Below the pieces are notes generated by a model. It was not told where the DNA came from. It did not search any database and saw only the letters and a program-made list of their open reading frames with translations. Below, one piece after another: positions 54,491 to 64,000 of a stretch of 64,000 nt of DNA. The first letter of the stretch is position 1; the number at the start of each line of letters is the position of its first letter. The DNA comes from Agaricus subrufescens (Eukaryota > Basidiomycota > Agaricomycetes > Agaricales > Agaricaceae): positions 1,054,001 through 1,118,000 of the forward strand of contig CM057065.1 in assembly GCA_029945375.1 (NCBI GenBank), given 5' to 3'. The position numbers were made by a program, and so were the translations under genes.

Positions 54491-56608
54491 GTAAGCCATC
54501 AGCATGTGCTTACGTGCTTCTGGGTTATTTGCTGACAACGAGACTTGAAAATGTCTCGAATAAAGCCTCGCGTCGCCACATGCTTGCAAATTTATACCAT
54601 TCATGCATGGGCGAAATCCTCTGGCCTCTGGAAAAGATAGGGGCCCAAGGGATGGTCATGGCATCGGCTGATGGCAGGCTTCGCCAGATGCACCCAATCA
54701 TGGCGGCATTCATCGGTGATTACCCCGAACAGGTACTCACCACTTGCACATATTCGGGGGATTGCCCTTCCTGTGATGTGCCCCACAATGACCTGGGGGG
54801 TAGTCCTCATCTCGGACAACCTCGGGACCTTGACAATGTACTCAAGATTTTATCATCATTTGATGATGACCCTTCAGAGTTCATCGGCCTATGTAAACTT
54901 TCTTGTGTGAAGCCTGTGGCCACACCGTTCTGGCGTCATCTACCTTATCTGAACATCTACTCCTCGATAACACCTGATGTGCTGCATCAGCTTTATCAGG
55001 GGTTGATAAAACACGTTGTCAGCTGGCTTATCAAAGCCTTTGGTCCACTGGAAATCGATGCCCGCTGCCGTCGACTTCCACCCAATCATAACATTCGAAC
55101 GTTCAACAAAGGCATCAGTGCCTTGTCGCATGTTTCTGGCAAGGAACATGACCAAATGTCCCGCATTCTCATGGGACTCGTTGTTGGCCTGCAGCTCGGC
55201 AATGGCCAGTTGGCTGTTCGGCTCATCCATGCGGTCCGTGCGTTACTTGACTTCCTTTTTCTCGCGCAATATTCTGTTCACACTGACAAAACTTTGGACC
55301 TCCTTCAACACGCACTTGACCGTTTCCATGAAAACAAGGATATCTTCATTGACCTTGCTATCCGCAAGGACTTCAACTTACCGAAGCTCCACTTTGCGCA
55401 GCACTATGCCCAGAAAATCAAATTCTTTGGCACGACCAACAACTTTAATACCGAGCACACAGAGCGCTTACATATCGATCTAGCAAAGGATGCTTATCGA
55501 GCAACTAATCGGAAGGATGAATATACTCAGATGACAACCTGGTTGGAACAAAAGGAAAAGATTCTTCAACATGAGCGTTTGATTCAATGGTGGCTCGGTA
55601 AAGTCCCCTCATCTCACCCCTCTTCATATGAATGGATCACCCCGAGTCTTTCAATAAACAGAACTATTCATTTGTCTGAGCGCCCAAGTACAAGACGAGT
55701 TTCTCTTGACGATCTCATCACTAAATATGGAGCGACATACTTTCACGAGGCCTTTTCACACTTTGTAACACTTTTACGCTACCCATCAATCACCTCAGCC
55801 CAGCTTGAACGTGCAATTTGGGCAGTCGAGATGCCAATGCAAAATTTTTGGCTATGGCATCGAATCAAATTTCTTTCCCTCGATCCATTTACTCAAATGG
55901 CAAACACAGCCGATGCGATTCATGCCAACCCAAGAACACAGCGATTCGATACTGCTCTGCTTCGGATACACAACGATCTTGAAGGGATACACGGTATATG
56001 ATTTATTCTCTTTTTTTGTTGCTGCACTACTGATACTTGTTCCTAGGTTTCCGCATTGGACGTATTCACGCCGTCTTTTCAATGCCACCAAGTATCCGAC
56101 AACTAGTATTTCGTGAATGTGTTGTCCCGGATCACCTCGTTTATGTAGAGTGGTTCACGCAGTTCACCCGAACTCCTGATCCTCACCACCAAATGTACAA
56201 GGTGTCTGTAGAACGCGATCGCTCGGATCCATCAGGAGCTGGCATAGGAAGTATAGTTCCATTGTCAGATGTTGTCCGAAGTATTCACCTTTTCCCGGCC
56301 TTTGGTGCCTTTGCACCTGTTGAATGGACACGAGATAACGTATTAGATCAATGCAACTCGTTCTTTGTGAATCCTTTTACTGACAAACATTTATATCGTC
56401 TTATTGGATAGAGGCTGTTGATGTACTATACATAATCCGTAATGTGTTTCTAGGGAATATTGTGTGATAATTGTGTATGATTTAGGCTATTTTAGTAGGC
56501 CGGTTTGAACCTGATGTTAACAGTCCGCTAATAACAAATACGTATACTCTAAAAATGCTAACAACGTTATGTTAACCCGTATTTAGATAATTTATTCGGA
56601 TTTATCAT

Positions 56609-56626
56609 TCTCCCGTTTCCCTGATG
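56609..56626 (-). repeat. Right terminal inverted repeat of the Plavaka element
   Basis: The minus strand reads CATCAGGGAAACGGGAGA. The preceding 200 bases (56412-56608) hold the 3' flank of the transposase and no other gene. NACHT-3 coding sequence resumes at 56629. Confidence 0.7.
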
Positions 56627-57256
56627 GGGATCCCCAGTATCAGAACGAGTTCTGTCTTCGTGTCCTGACAGACAGATTCGAACGGTATTCTGACGATTTT
56701 CCACGTTATCAGTTGTGCGAGTTGGCTTTTGTGAGTCTTCCTAGATTTGTTCTTCTATGTTTGCGTCACTGAAAGTATACACTAGGATGGAGCTTATCGT
56801 ATATTGCCCGGTATACTCAAGGATACGTCACTCGGAATGGTTCGCAGTTTCGACTCGGACAAATATCAAATGCAGTTCCTTTGTCCGGCTACGCCGTCAT
56901 CCAATAGTCCATGGACCGCATCTTGTCAGGTAAGCAAGATACTCCTGTTCGCAAATTGCGCACATTGAATGGGTGTTGTATAGCACAAACGCGAAGATAT
57001 ACTGGGAGAAGGCAAGGACAAGCGTTGGAAAACCAAGTTTTATGAGCCGCAATGTTCTTCCTGTTATCAACGGTTGGAACGCCAATTGGCAACCTGGAAC
57101 AATCAATCTCAGGACCACGTTGCCCCAGTTTTGTACACGTCAACCGAGGAATGTTGTTTGGAATTTCAATCTGTGGATTCGAAGGATTGTATGTCGCATT
57201 GGGTTTGGATGAGACTCTCGAAAAAGGAGCGTAGCGCGTATGGGAAATTTGTTTAG

Positions 57257-57560
57257 TGTATGATTTAATTTCACTTATCTTGTCGGGTTTTGGTTGTCAT
57301 TCTGGGTGTTTTCGAAAATCTATGTGACCGAGCGGTCGGCAGACAACCACAGAAGGGGTTCCGACACGTCGGATCGTCACGTTCTATCCCAGATATGACC
57401 GCCCCAATTGTCAATTTATACATATCTAACCTCATTATATTAGCATCCTAGCATCGTTCCTCCAGCCGTCAGCAAGGTACTCCAAATAACGCCTGTATAT
57501 AATCAGAGCTCCGATCCCGCCGACAAAAGGATATCAATTACTACACTACCACAAAGTACA
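57257..57560. other. Convergent 3' flanks of NACHT-3 and NACHT-4
   Basis: About 300 bases between two stop codons facing each other. I see no gene. It contains a short palindrome-like patch (GACCGAGCGGTCGG near 57328) that could act in transcript ending. Confidence 0.35.
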
Positions 57561-60275
57561 TCATACAGCGCCATAATACATTTTATGCTCCTTCGCTTTA
57601 CTTCGACACCAAAAACTATATTTCCACTCCGAAACACCATCCTCCGGATCAACAAATCGAAACTCCACACAGCTCAATCCAGCCGAAGTGAACATAATCG
57701 GGATAGTGTAATCCGGAGATTCGATCTTTATCCTTTCCAGCTGGCTTTGTAGCCGGTGAGAGCAAGAGGCGCATTCATTCTGCCAGAATACAGTCACCCA
57801 ATCCTGGTCCTTGCCTTCTTCCCACTCGCCCTCGCGTTTATGCTGCATGATACTACTTCAGCGCGTGGTTATAAATACACACATCTCACTCACGGTGCAA
57901 GACGGATCCCATGGGTCTGACAGGTTTGCTACCATAGCATGAGGACGACAGAACCGCAACTTAACCTCGAAAATCACGTTTGAGGTGTCGACCATGTTTG
58001 GGGACATTTGCTTGAGTATGCCTCGCTGCGCGAATTCATCACGTCGAGGGTTAGCCTAGCGTATAGATTCAGTCATACAACATAGCAAAATGAATAGATT
58101 GTAAACCACCCACAAAAACTAAATCCCGCAATTCGAAATGTGGAAAAGCGGAAGTATGCGACTGAAATTGAGTATTCAAGAGTTTAACGCAGAATTCACT
58201 CTGGAATGTTGGATCCCCCCTTTTCATCCCCGCTGCAACCTCCGCAATAGCCAACTTGTACAAATTCAATCTCGGTTTATTATCATTCCAGCGAACTTTT
58301 TCGCCCAGCCAAGTAAGTTGAATGTTTGCCCCAGTGCCCGGACCACGCGCAAGGGTACCATGGATTATTATATATCTCAAGTCACCAAAATCAACACCAT
58401 CTGGGGCCTCGTTTAAAATTCTGAATGCGCATTCAGTCTTGATTCGTTGAGCTTCGAGTTGGATATCCGGAGAAAACCCGGAACGCTTAAAGTCGGATAT
58501 GTAATCGATGAACGATTTATGGAATGGTTTAATATTTTCTTCGTGAGCTGCGTGGCGACTAGGGACACGTAGAACAGAGCGGAGATGATTGAGGGCAGCG
58601 TAGGCTTCATCAGGTGTCATACCTAACCAATTGCACAGTAAGATGAAGATACCACCACGTACGATGTACCGGTCCCAGCCTGACGCCAAAGCCAATAGAA
58701 GTTTTCGGGTGTTTGTCACGACTTTTGGGGGAACATTTGAGAGGATTCGGGCATACAATGCATCAAGTAGGGCCAGTGGGTGTTCGTCTTGTAACATCCC
58801 AGTTATCGGGTGGCGGTCAATGATATTCAGGACATCAGAAAGCTGCAAGGCTGGGTTCCCGATGGTCGGATCACCAATATACCTGGTGACTGTATGCGCG
58901 TATGCGAATAGCCCGCTCGCGGCATTCACAAGTTTCCGGATATCCTGCTCCCGGGGCCACTCTGAAGCAAGCGAATCTGATGCCTGTTTAATCTCCGTGA
59001 GCTCGTGACGAAGATAACGTCCAACATCAGCACGAGCTTCCTCAGAATCTACTGGGATTTCCTCCTTCATATAAGCAGGTATAACGTCGCATCGAGAGAA
59101 GAAGGAAGTGATGTGTGGCTCAGGGCGACTGGCAATGAGCCATACAATGGGTAAAGAAGGATATTGGATGCAGGAGTCAGAGATGAGGCGGAGGAGCTCT
59201 TGCTGTGCGCGCGGATTGTTGCATTCATCAAGGCCATCAACGATGATCAATACACGACCGGTATTCAACTGAGGATGATGGACGAAGGGATCTACAATAA
59301 GGCTTTTGAACTGGACCGGCATCGATGACTGGAGGAGAGATGGGTCACGCGCAATTTCGTTCTCAATGAGCTGACGATAGACGCCCGATCGAGTCGCAAA
59401 CTGGTAAGAAACGGTCGTTACGGTTTTGGTAGCATCATTGCGCCCAATGGCTGAGAAGAAGACCGACGCCTGCAAGGTCACCGGGAGATCGGGTGACTCG
59501 GCAACACTCTGCACAATGGCCGACTTTCCAACTCCAGCCGCGCCGACAACCCAACAGATCTTTTCCCCGCTGTTTTTATTAGCGACGAAGTCCAAGCATC
59601 GTTGGAGGATGGCCGAACGAGTTCCCGGATGACAACGTGGGGGCGGATAGCGTGCGGATGAATTGAATGCGGCCCCTGGTATCGTTTCTTTCACAAGTTC
59701 TTTCATGACTAGTACAATCAGGACCGGCGAGGTAGAGATCCAGAAATATACTCACATTGGTTTGAAGTGTTGATGTTCACTAGGCACGTAATCAGTATGC
59801 GTAAACCGAGTATGTAAAGGGGAGCTGACCGTTGCCATCGATAAAAGTAGGTGCCATCATTGTAAAATCGTGGGCGTGGCTGAGCGTAGCGTAGTTCTGA
59901 TAATGGGGTTGCAGCCAATATTGGTTTGAAAGTGGCTACTAAGGTTTCAGCCTCTGTATGAAAGCTACAGATGAAACTCACAGTCAGATGACGAGAATCC
60001 GGTGGTACTTGAGGGGACGTCGTGAGTGAACATGGAGTATGCTCGATGGTTCTAGGATCGAAAGGATGTGGGAGATGGGCGGGTTGAAGGGCAACCGGAC
60101 ATTGCGGACTGGGCATCTGGGCCATGGTCTCTGCAGGAGACGAGCCAGCGCCAGAGGAGTGAGAGCCAGTCTCCAGGCCATCATCGTGAGGGGCTGGTGG
60201 GGGCGGCTCTGGCGAACGGGAGCGAGAACGGCGAAAGCGCAGAAATCGCGGGCGGTGGAATGCAAACGCAGGCAT
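57561..60275 (-). CDS. NACHT-4: NACHT NTPase with Cys-rich C-terminal tail, apparently intact
   Basis: A STAND ATPase of the NACHT class, expected in the cytoplasm as a nucleotide-dependent switch. The first exon (ATG 60275) is Arg/Ser/Pro-rich (FLRFRRSRSRSPEPPPPAPH). A small exon carries LSHAHDFTMMAPTFIDGNG. The core exon 59708-58114 starts MKELVKETIPGAAF; from that Met, Walker A VGAAGVGKSA is near residues 54-63 and Walker B RVLIIVDGLDEC near 151-162, with sensor IVWLIASRPEPH. The frame seems to end at 58069, but GTGGGT after LVF and acceptor CTAG at 58056 join exons 58055-57894 and 57842-57561. The tail has ECASCSHRL and SCVEFRFVD. No WD40 or ankyrin repeats are present. The reading frame has no lesion, and the tail aligns with NACHT-2 and NACHT-3. 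Confidence 0.8.
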
Positions 60276-61719
60276 CGAGCTGGTTGCAGGTCCCTCGCAT
60301 CTGTCACATCAGCGGTGTGACTCCGGTGATCCCGAGTACAGGGCGGACTTAGGAGAGCGTGTCGCCGACTCAGGGCTGTTAGCCTGACATCCTCGTGAAC
60401 AAAGACATTCCAAGGCCAGATTCAACACACGATGGCTGCCAAGCGATTTCAGTCATCATTCTGACAGCACACTATGGAGCCCTGCAGGAGTCGTAGATTA
60501 TTTATGTTCAAACTTCATTGGCGTTGTTGCGACTTATGATCCCATTATTGTCCAGTGAAACAAAATTTATCATCTACTTTCAAACCTATGCGCAAAATCT
60601 ACATATCAAGTGATTCATACTGTTATCGTGTCGAAGACTTGCATTAATTTGAATTGAGTAAATATCATGTGAACGACTGTAGTTGAGGATAGGGGGCAAG
60701 AACCCTCAAAATCCCTCGATTAATCACGTTGAATCCGGAGTAACGAAGAGAGCACATCTCACACAAGTAAGCTGCTGGGTTTATTTCCACTAAGATACCA
60801 TTAAGTTGTAATGAATGCATCCGAGAAATTTGTCAAAATCAGATTAGGTGGGGCGAAGAAAACGTCGAGGTAAGCGGCGTTCCTACTTCCAGAAGTCTTT
60901 AGATGATGTTAACATCCAATCGACCACATGAAGCGGTGCTTCTGCCGGCCACGTTCCTCGAGGCAGGTTAATTCAGGGTGTGTTTGGAACTTCTTCTAAC
61001 CTTACTTCCCTCTCCGTTCGCTGACAGGCACATTTCAGAAATTCTCCTCATCTTGCCAAATATAAATGCGCCATGTGATCCTGCATCCTGAACGAAAAAA
61101 GGGCGATCGAAGTTCCGTGTTTGGTCATAACCTTGGTCATAACGTACATCACACTCCCCAGGGTAATGACCGGATCGCCGAAAATAGCTTCACGATTCCA
61201 GTAGCTAGCCCTGATCTAGAACTGATATTACAACCCCGAGGTTGATCAGGGGACCAAGGCATAAGTGGCCGGCGGCCTCATTGGCCCGTCTATGTGAAAT
61301 TCGAAGTCATGTCTTATTCAAATAAAGTCTTCTAGACCATATAGCGCAGAGCCTTCCCGACCAGAAGCAAGCGAAGATTCACGCTCTCCTTTGCCAGTCC
61401 ATCGCGAAAGTTCGATTTGCTGCAATTCTCTTCGCCTACGCGCAGCATGTGCATGATCAAATTCCCATGGACTTTTTAGTGGCTTGAGAGTGGAGAGACC
61501 TTGAGGGTCCATTGACGTCTGTGCTAGAAATATGAACGGCAAAACCCTGATCCAGGCCTAATCCATTTTAACTACCATCATATATTGCCGATCAGAAAGG
61601 TGCCTCTTTTTACTTCGGGCAGTACGATATGAAGCGCGTGTTAGGCAGATGAGGTATAAGTACAGGCTAAAGTTGCTAGTTAAAACTAGAGCAATAGCAG
61701 TGACTGTTCTTACTCGACC
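60276..61719. other. Flank between NACHT-4 and the lectin gene
   Basis: Mostly without recognisable features; holds the NACHT-4 promoter region. One 64-codon frame on the minus strand (61512-61318) is listed separately. A TATAAG at 61655-61660 lies 65 bases upstream of the lectin ATG and is its likely core promoter. Confidence 0.4.
61318..61512 (-). CDS. Small hypothetical ORF
   Basis: ATG at 61512-61510, 64 codons: MDPQGLSTLKPLKSPWEF, then an Arg/Glu-rich helical part (AARRRRELQQIELSRW). Looks protein-like but has no recognised relative; could be an exon remnant. Confidence 0.3.
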   Translation of the reverse strand: MDPQGLSTLKPLKSPWEFDHAHAARRRRELQQIELSRWTGKGERESSLASGREGSALYGLEDFI

Positions 61720-62335
61720 ATGAAGATCTCGTACTTATCAGCTCTTGCTGTTGCCTCCACCGTTGCTGGGCAGGTGATGTTGCATCCAAACACTGTCACC
61801 ACCAAATGCCTCGATGTACGCGGTGGTCTCCTGGCTAATGGAACCCCCGTTCAAATGTCAGTATCTCCTTCTACCGTGTTCAAGTTATGTGTTTTTTTTT
61901 GACCCGGAAGTTGTACTAGCTTCGACTGCAATGGATCTGCTGCTCAGAAGTGGCAATTGAGTTTGGGACCAACCTCTGTTCGCGTTGCAGGCTCGACTTT
62001 CTGCCTTGACGCTGGTGCTAGTATGTCTCGATCTAAACCCTATGATCCGACGCCGTATTCATATGTTTTGCAATAGCTCCGGGTCTCGGCACTCTCATGA
62101 AAATCTGGCAGTGTTTCGATAACCTTCCAGCTCAAGAATGGTCCCTTACATCAGATAATCGTATCGCCTTAACCGGCCGAGGTATAATTTTTCCATCTAG
62201 AATTGTGTCTTGTATTAATTTAATGTCTTATTAGGCCTCTGCCTTGACTTGACCAATGGGAATCTTACAAATACGAATGTTGTCCAGACATATACATGTA
62301 CAGATGGAAACACAAACCAGATCTGGCTTCAGTAG
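61720..62335 (+). CDS. Secreted QxW (ricin-B fold) lectin-like protein
   Basis: Four exons: 61720-61856, 61920-62020, 62077-62181, 62235-62335, joined by GT-AG introns of 53-63 bases that keep the frame (for example VQ-IFDCN). The N-terminus MKISYLSALAVASTVAGQ is a signal peptide. The mature part is a single beta-trefoil of about 130 residues, with the QxW motifs QKWQL, QEWSL and QIWLQ and paired Cys (KCLDV, FDCNG, FCLDAG, QCFDN, LCLDL, YTCTDG). Such small secreted lectins bind carbohydrate; there is no catalytic toxin domain. A TATAAG box lies 65 bases upstream. It looks intact. Confidence 0.8.
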
Positions 62336-62840
62336 TCAGTGTATCAATAAGAACAATATGGACACTACTTTCGGGTATATTTGTGTACATATATCAGACC
62401 GGTATCAGGCGCAAGCTTTGGTTATTTCGATGAACTCCATGGGATATGACAGTTGGTGGCTCCTCTACAAGGAAGTGCCCTGTGAAATGAGATACAAGAG
62501 AAGGAGGAGGAGAAGCGTCGAAGGCAGCTTCAGTCATGGCGCCATATTCGCGAGAAATTTGAAGGGTAGCTTCGGCGAACGTGAGAGTGAACAGCCCAAC
62601 GTACATGAGGGTGGAGCTACGTGCAAGTACCCCAGACAGATGGCGAGCAAGCAGGTGAACGTTGCAGGCAGGTGATCTGACATAGTTATAATTAAGCATT
62701 TGACATCGGGAATGTACTATTTACAGATTCCATGGCCAAGATCGTCCTATCCAATCTTCGGCTTCAATCTTCACCAATCACCCCTCGAGGCTCGAATTTT
62801 CAAGATACTGCCTGGACTCTTCCTTTTATCTCTACTAGTA
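62336..62840. other. Stretch without an assigned gene
   Basis: Contains a 101-codon ATG frame on the minus strand (62699-62394, MLNYNYVRSPACNVH) that I cannot assign. It may be a chance frame. Nothing else seen. Confidence 0.3.
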
Positions 62841-62978
62841 CACTGGGCCGGTGTCACAATAAGCCACGTGTCTTATTGAGTAAATATTGAAAAATTCGTG
62901 ACTTTTGTCACGAAAAGTCACAGAAAAATCAATAATGTTACAATAAGGCACCTGCCTTATTGTGACACCGGCCCAGTG
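62841..62978. mobile_element. MITE with 23-bp perfect inverted repeats
   Basis: 138 bases. The left end begins CACTGGGCCGGTGTCACAAT and the right end is its exact complement; the match extends through CACTGGGCC...CAATAAG. Short AT-rich core. TACTAG occurs on both sides (62833-62838 and 62981-62986), two bases outside the repeats, and may be the target duplication. Non-autonomous, superfamily unclear. Confidence 0.75.
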
Positions 62979-63708
62979 AGTACTAGCTTTTTACCCAATG
63001 ACGCGCACCACATAGTCCTTCCATTTTTGTGTATTGTAAGAAGAGGCGTGGGAACATTCAACATTATGACAGTAGGCCCAAAAAGGCATAAAATTTGAAC
63101 CAGCGATACGGCTCTCCAGCAGCGATTTTCCGACTCAAGCTACGAAAGCTGCTGCAGAAGTAAAAGAGCGGGAATGGGCTTGGAGTTGTTCTAACTTTGA
63201 CCACGTAATGCAACCTCTCCGATTCCCCACTCTCTCAGCTCCAGTGCGCAGCTGACATCCATCCTCGAATAACCACCTACCTTCAGGCTCCCATATCCGG
63301 TCACAAGCGAGATAATCACCTCTACCACTATCAGAACACGATAAGAAGTCTGCTTCCTCGCCTTCCGCCATTGTAAAGAATGATAATAACGGAAGTTAAT
63401 GATATCAAGGCCCCAATAACAATATCAAAGTTATTCGCCTCCCCAAGATCAGAACATAATAGAACTTCTTCTCGAAGTTGATATCTGCACCTACTCTCAT
63501 TGTGGTGCCCGGAATGAGGCTTAACCGAACCCTCTTGACTTACAAGATCCGGACAGGTAATACAAAAAAAAGAAATTCTCCACACAATGTGGACACGACG
63601 CTTGAGACATATAACGAATCTGCCAATCGGGAGCATTCTGGATATCAAGATCCCAAGAAGGGTTCCTTTAGAAGACTATCATTTTCTAACCAAGACCGCG
63701 ACTACTAG
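62979..63708. other. Stretch without an assigned gene
   Basis: A 78-codon minus-strand frame with ATG at 63371 (MAEGEEADFLSCSDSGRGDY) is the only protein-like candidate; it is not recognised. No repeats or RNA genes seen. Confidence 0.3.
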
Positions 63709-64000
63709 TATAAAGGGATGTGCCACTGACTCCTGGACAAAACACCCTTACTTGTGTATACCCTCGGAAGGTAACTTCGTGACTGACTCTCGCGCAACCT
63801 GCTAACAAATTTCAGGTCGTTGACATGGTTTTCGACTCTGTAAATCATAACATTCCTAGTATTGTCTTGCCCTCAGATCCCCACTATCAAACTATTGCCG
63901 GCAATGTAAGCATTCGTAATCTCCCTGCCATCGATCGCTCTTTTTTTTTGCTAATTATTATCGAGGTGGAGCAACATCTCGAGCTCCGTCAGGAAATAGT
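63709..64000 (+). CDS. 5' end of an unidentified gene, cut by the window edge
   Basis: A TATAAA box at 63709-63714 is followed by a probable leader exon. An intron follows at about 63769-63815 with a textbook end (TGCTAAC then TTTCAG). The ATG is at 63825-63827. The first coding exon reads MVFDSVNHNIPSIVLPSDP then HYQTIAGN, to a GTAAGC donor near 63909. The next acceptor is probably TCGAG at about 63964. Too short to assign a family. Confidence 0.45.

Larger units (their letters stand above)
22497..56411 (+). pseudogene. Plavaka-type transposase, split by retrotransposon B1
   Basis: This gene encoded the DDE-type transposase that mobilised the surrounding TIR element. Exons include 22497-22650 (zinc finger CPTCKIIIRHRGLQSHL), 22691 to about 23183, about 23249-23535, 23567-23734, then after B1 54496-55993 and 56047-56411. 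Family motifs are STDKTQLTLF, YPVYLTIGN, GDCPSCDVP, TPDVLHQLYQGLIKH, NTEHTERLHIDLAKDAYRAT and a final exon FRIGRIHAVF. B1 (with GTAAG duplication) lies inside the Arg-Arg-Lys-Pro codons, and excision restores the frame. A TAG at 23124-23126 stands where the ARWAK motif expects Trp, so this copy was probably already damaged. I know the motifs from fungal Plavaka proteins; exon ends are by eye. Confidence 0.78.
11576..56626. mobile_element. Plavaka DNA transposon loaded with nested LTR retrotransposons
   Basis: The ends are inverted repeats starting CATCAGG. NACHT-3 homology stops at 11575 and resumes at 56629. Removing 45,051 bases plus a 2-base GG duplication gives RGDPQYQ in frame, as in the paralogue RGDPTFQ. 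The element carries a DUF6532-like gene (minus) and a Plavaka transposase gene (plus), divergent from a region of about 0.4 kb. Without the later retrotransposons it is close to 6 kb. Plavaka is one of the TIR transposon groups expanded in mushroom-forming fungi. Both genes now contain stops. Confidence 0.75.
6455..57256 (+). pseudogene. NACHT-3: NACHT NTPase gene split by three transposon insertions
   Basis: Exons lie at about 6455-6920, 6956-7089, 7147-7182, 7233-7343, 9477-10708, 11376-11575, 56629-56730, 56786-56929 and 56984-57256. The N-terminal motif FTEAHDVAVRNSTFVDSN is at 7020-7080. The core has VGAAGVGKSA (Walker A) and RVLIIIDSLDEC (Walker B). Insertions lie at 7344-9476, 10709-11366 and 11576-56626; removing the last two restores the paralogue reading frame across each join. 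The gene resumes at 56629 as DPQYQNEFCLRVL and ends in the same Cys tail (ECCLEFQ) as NACHT-2 and NACHT-4. Other lesions are TGA at 10657-10659, where the paralogue has Arg, a TGA at 6669-6671 and a disturbed first exon. It is certainly non-functional. Confidence 0.8.

Noticed and set aside
57052..57256. Three small overlapping plus-strand ORFs as separate genes
   Set aside because: One frame is the last exon of NACHT-3 (joined from 56929 to 56984); the others are shadows.
57561..57848. Stand-alone small Cys protein gene beginning at the ATG at 57848
   Set aside because: The ATG lies in an intron acceptor (TGCAG). In the two related loci the same place reads TATAG, and upstream exons align with NACHT genes, so this is a NACHT terminal exon.
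58069..59706. NACHT followed by WD40 or ankyrin repeats (HET-E-like)
   Set aside because: No GH/WD or ankyrin repeat pattern follows the NACHT domain; the tail is a short Cys-containing module instead.
1..64000. CRISPR arrays, tRNA and rRNA genes
   Set aside because: No regularly spaced repeats with spacers and no tRNA or rRNA consensus were noticed; the short tandem words seen belong to LTRs or microsatellites.

Overview
The window is nuclear DNA of a filamentous fungus, most likely an Agaricomycete basidiomycete; a Rhizoctonia/Ceratobasidium-type genome is my best inference. The grounds are short introns of about 35-65 bases, NACHT genes with an Arg/Ser-rich first exon, a Plavaka-type transposase, a probable DUF6532 gene and chromodomain Ty3/Gypsy retrotransposons. 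The host backbone is small: four related NACHT NTPase genes (1-883 minus, 3585-6129 minus, 6455-57256 plus, 57561-60275 minus), then a secreted QxW (ricin-B fold) lectin gene at 61720-62335 and the 5' end of an unidentified gene at the right edge. Comparing the four copies shows that the Cys-containing reading frames beside the NACHT ORFs are their last exons, not separate genes. Only the copy at 57561-60275 looks intact.

NACHT-3 spans about 50.8 kb because three elements sit in its exons: an AT-rich inverted-repeat element (7344-9476), a poly(A)-tailed element on the minus strand with a 9-base target duplication (10709-11366), and a 45-kb Plavaka DNA transposon (11576-56626). The Plavaka element carried two divergent genes: a DUF6532-like gene (11987-13813 minus) and the transposase (22497-56411 plus). 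It was then loaded with two chromovirus families. Family A copy A1 (13863-22171) lies between the two genes. Family B copy B1 (23735-54490) lies in the transposase; A2 (38162-53556) lies in B1 gag; B2 (40848-47731) lies in the A2 gag zinc knuckle. Exact 5-base duplications support each step: TTTGC, GTAAG, GGCGA, GAATG. A further 8.5-kb tandem unit (29648-38161) looks like unequal exchange between B1 and B2, or an assembly chimera.

The most interesting content is in the retrotransposons. Family B carries two extra genes after pol, ORF-X and ORF-Y, each preceded by a TATA box conserved between diverged copies. Family A joins gag and pol through a canonical -1 slippery heptamer, and its third ORF starts on the pol stop (ATGA). 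In A2 that ORF encodes two zinc knuckles and contains a 411-codon second frame; in A1 it is replaced by a block with an antisense ORF. Both families show Tf1-like self-priming signals: a TATA box, a start site about 30 bases on, and a primer site copying the RNA 5' end.

Many reading frames are broken by TGA where a relative has CGA, including NACHT-2, NACHT-3, B1 pol and A2 pol. This fits CpG C-to-T mutation, as expected from methylation or RIP-like silencing. Exon boundaries were read by eye from splice consensus and paralogue alignment; no database search was possible.
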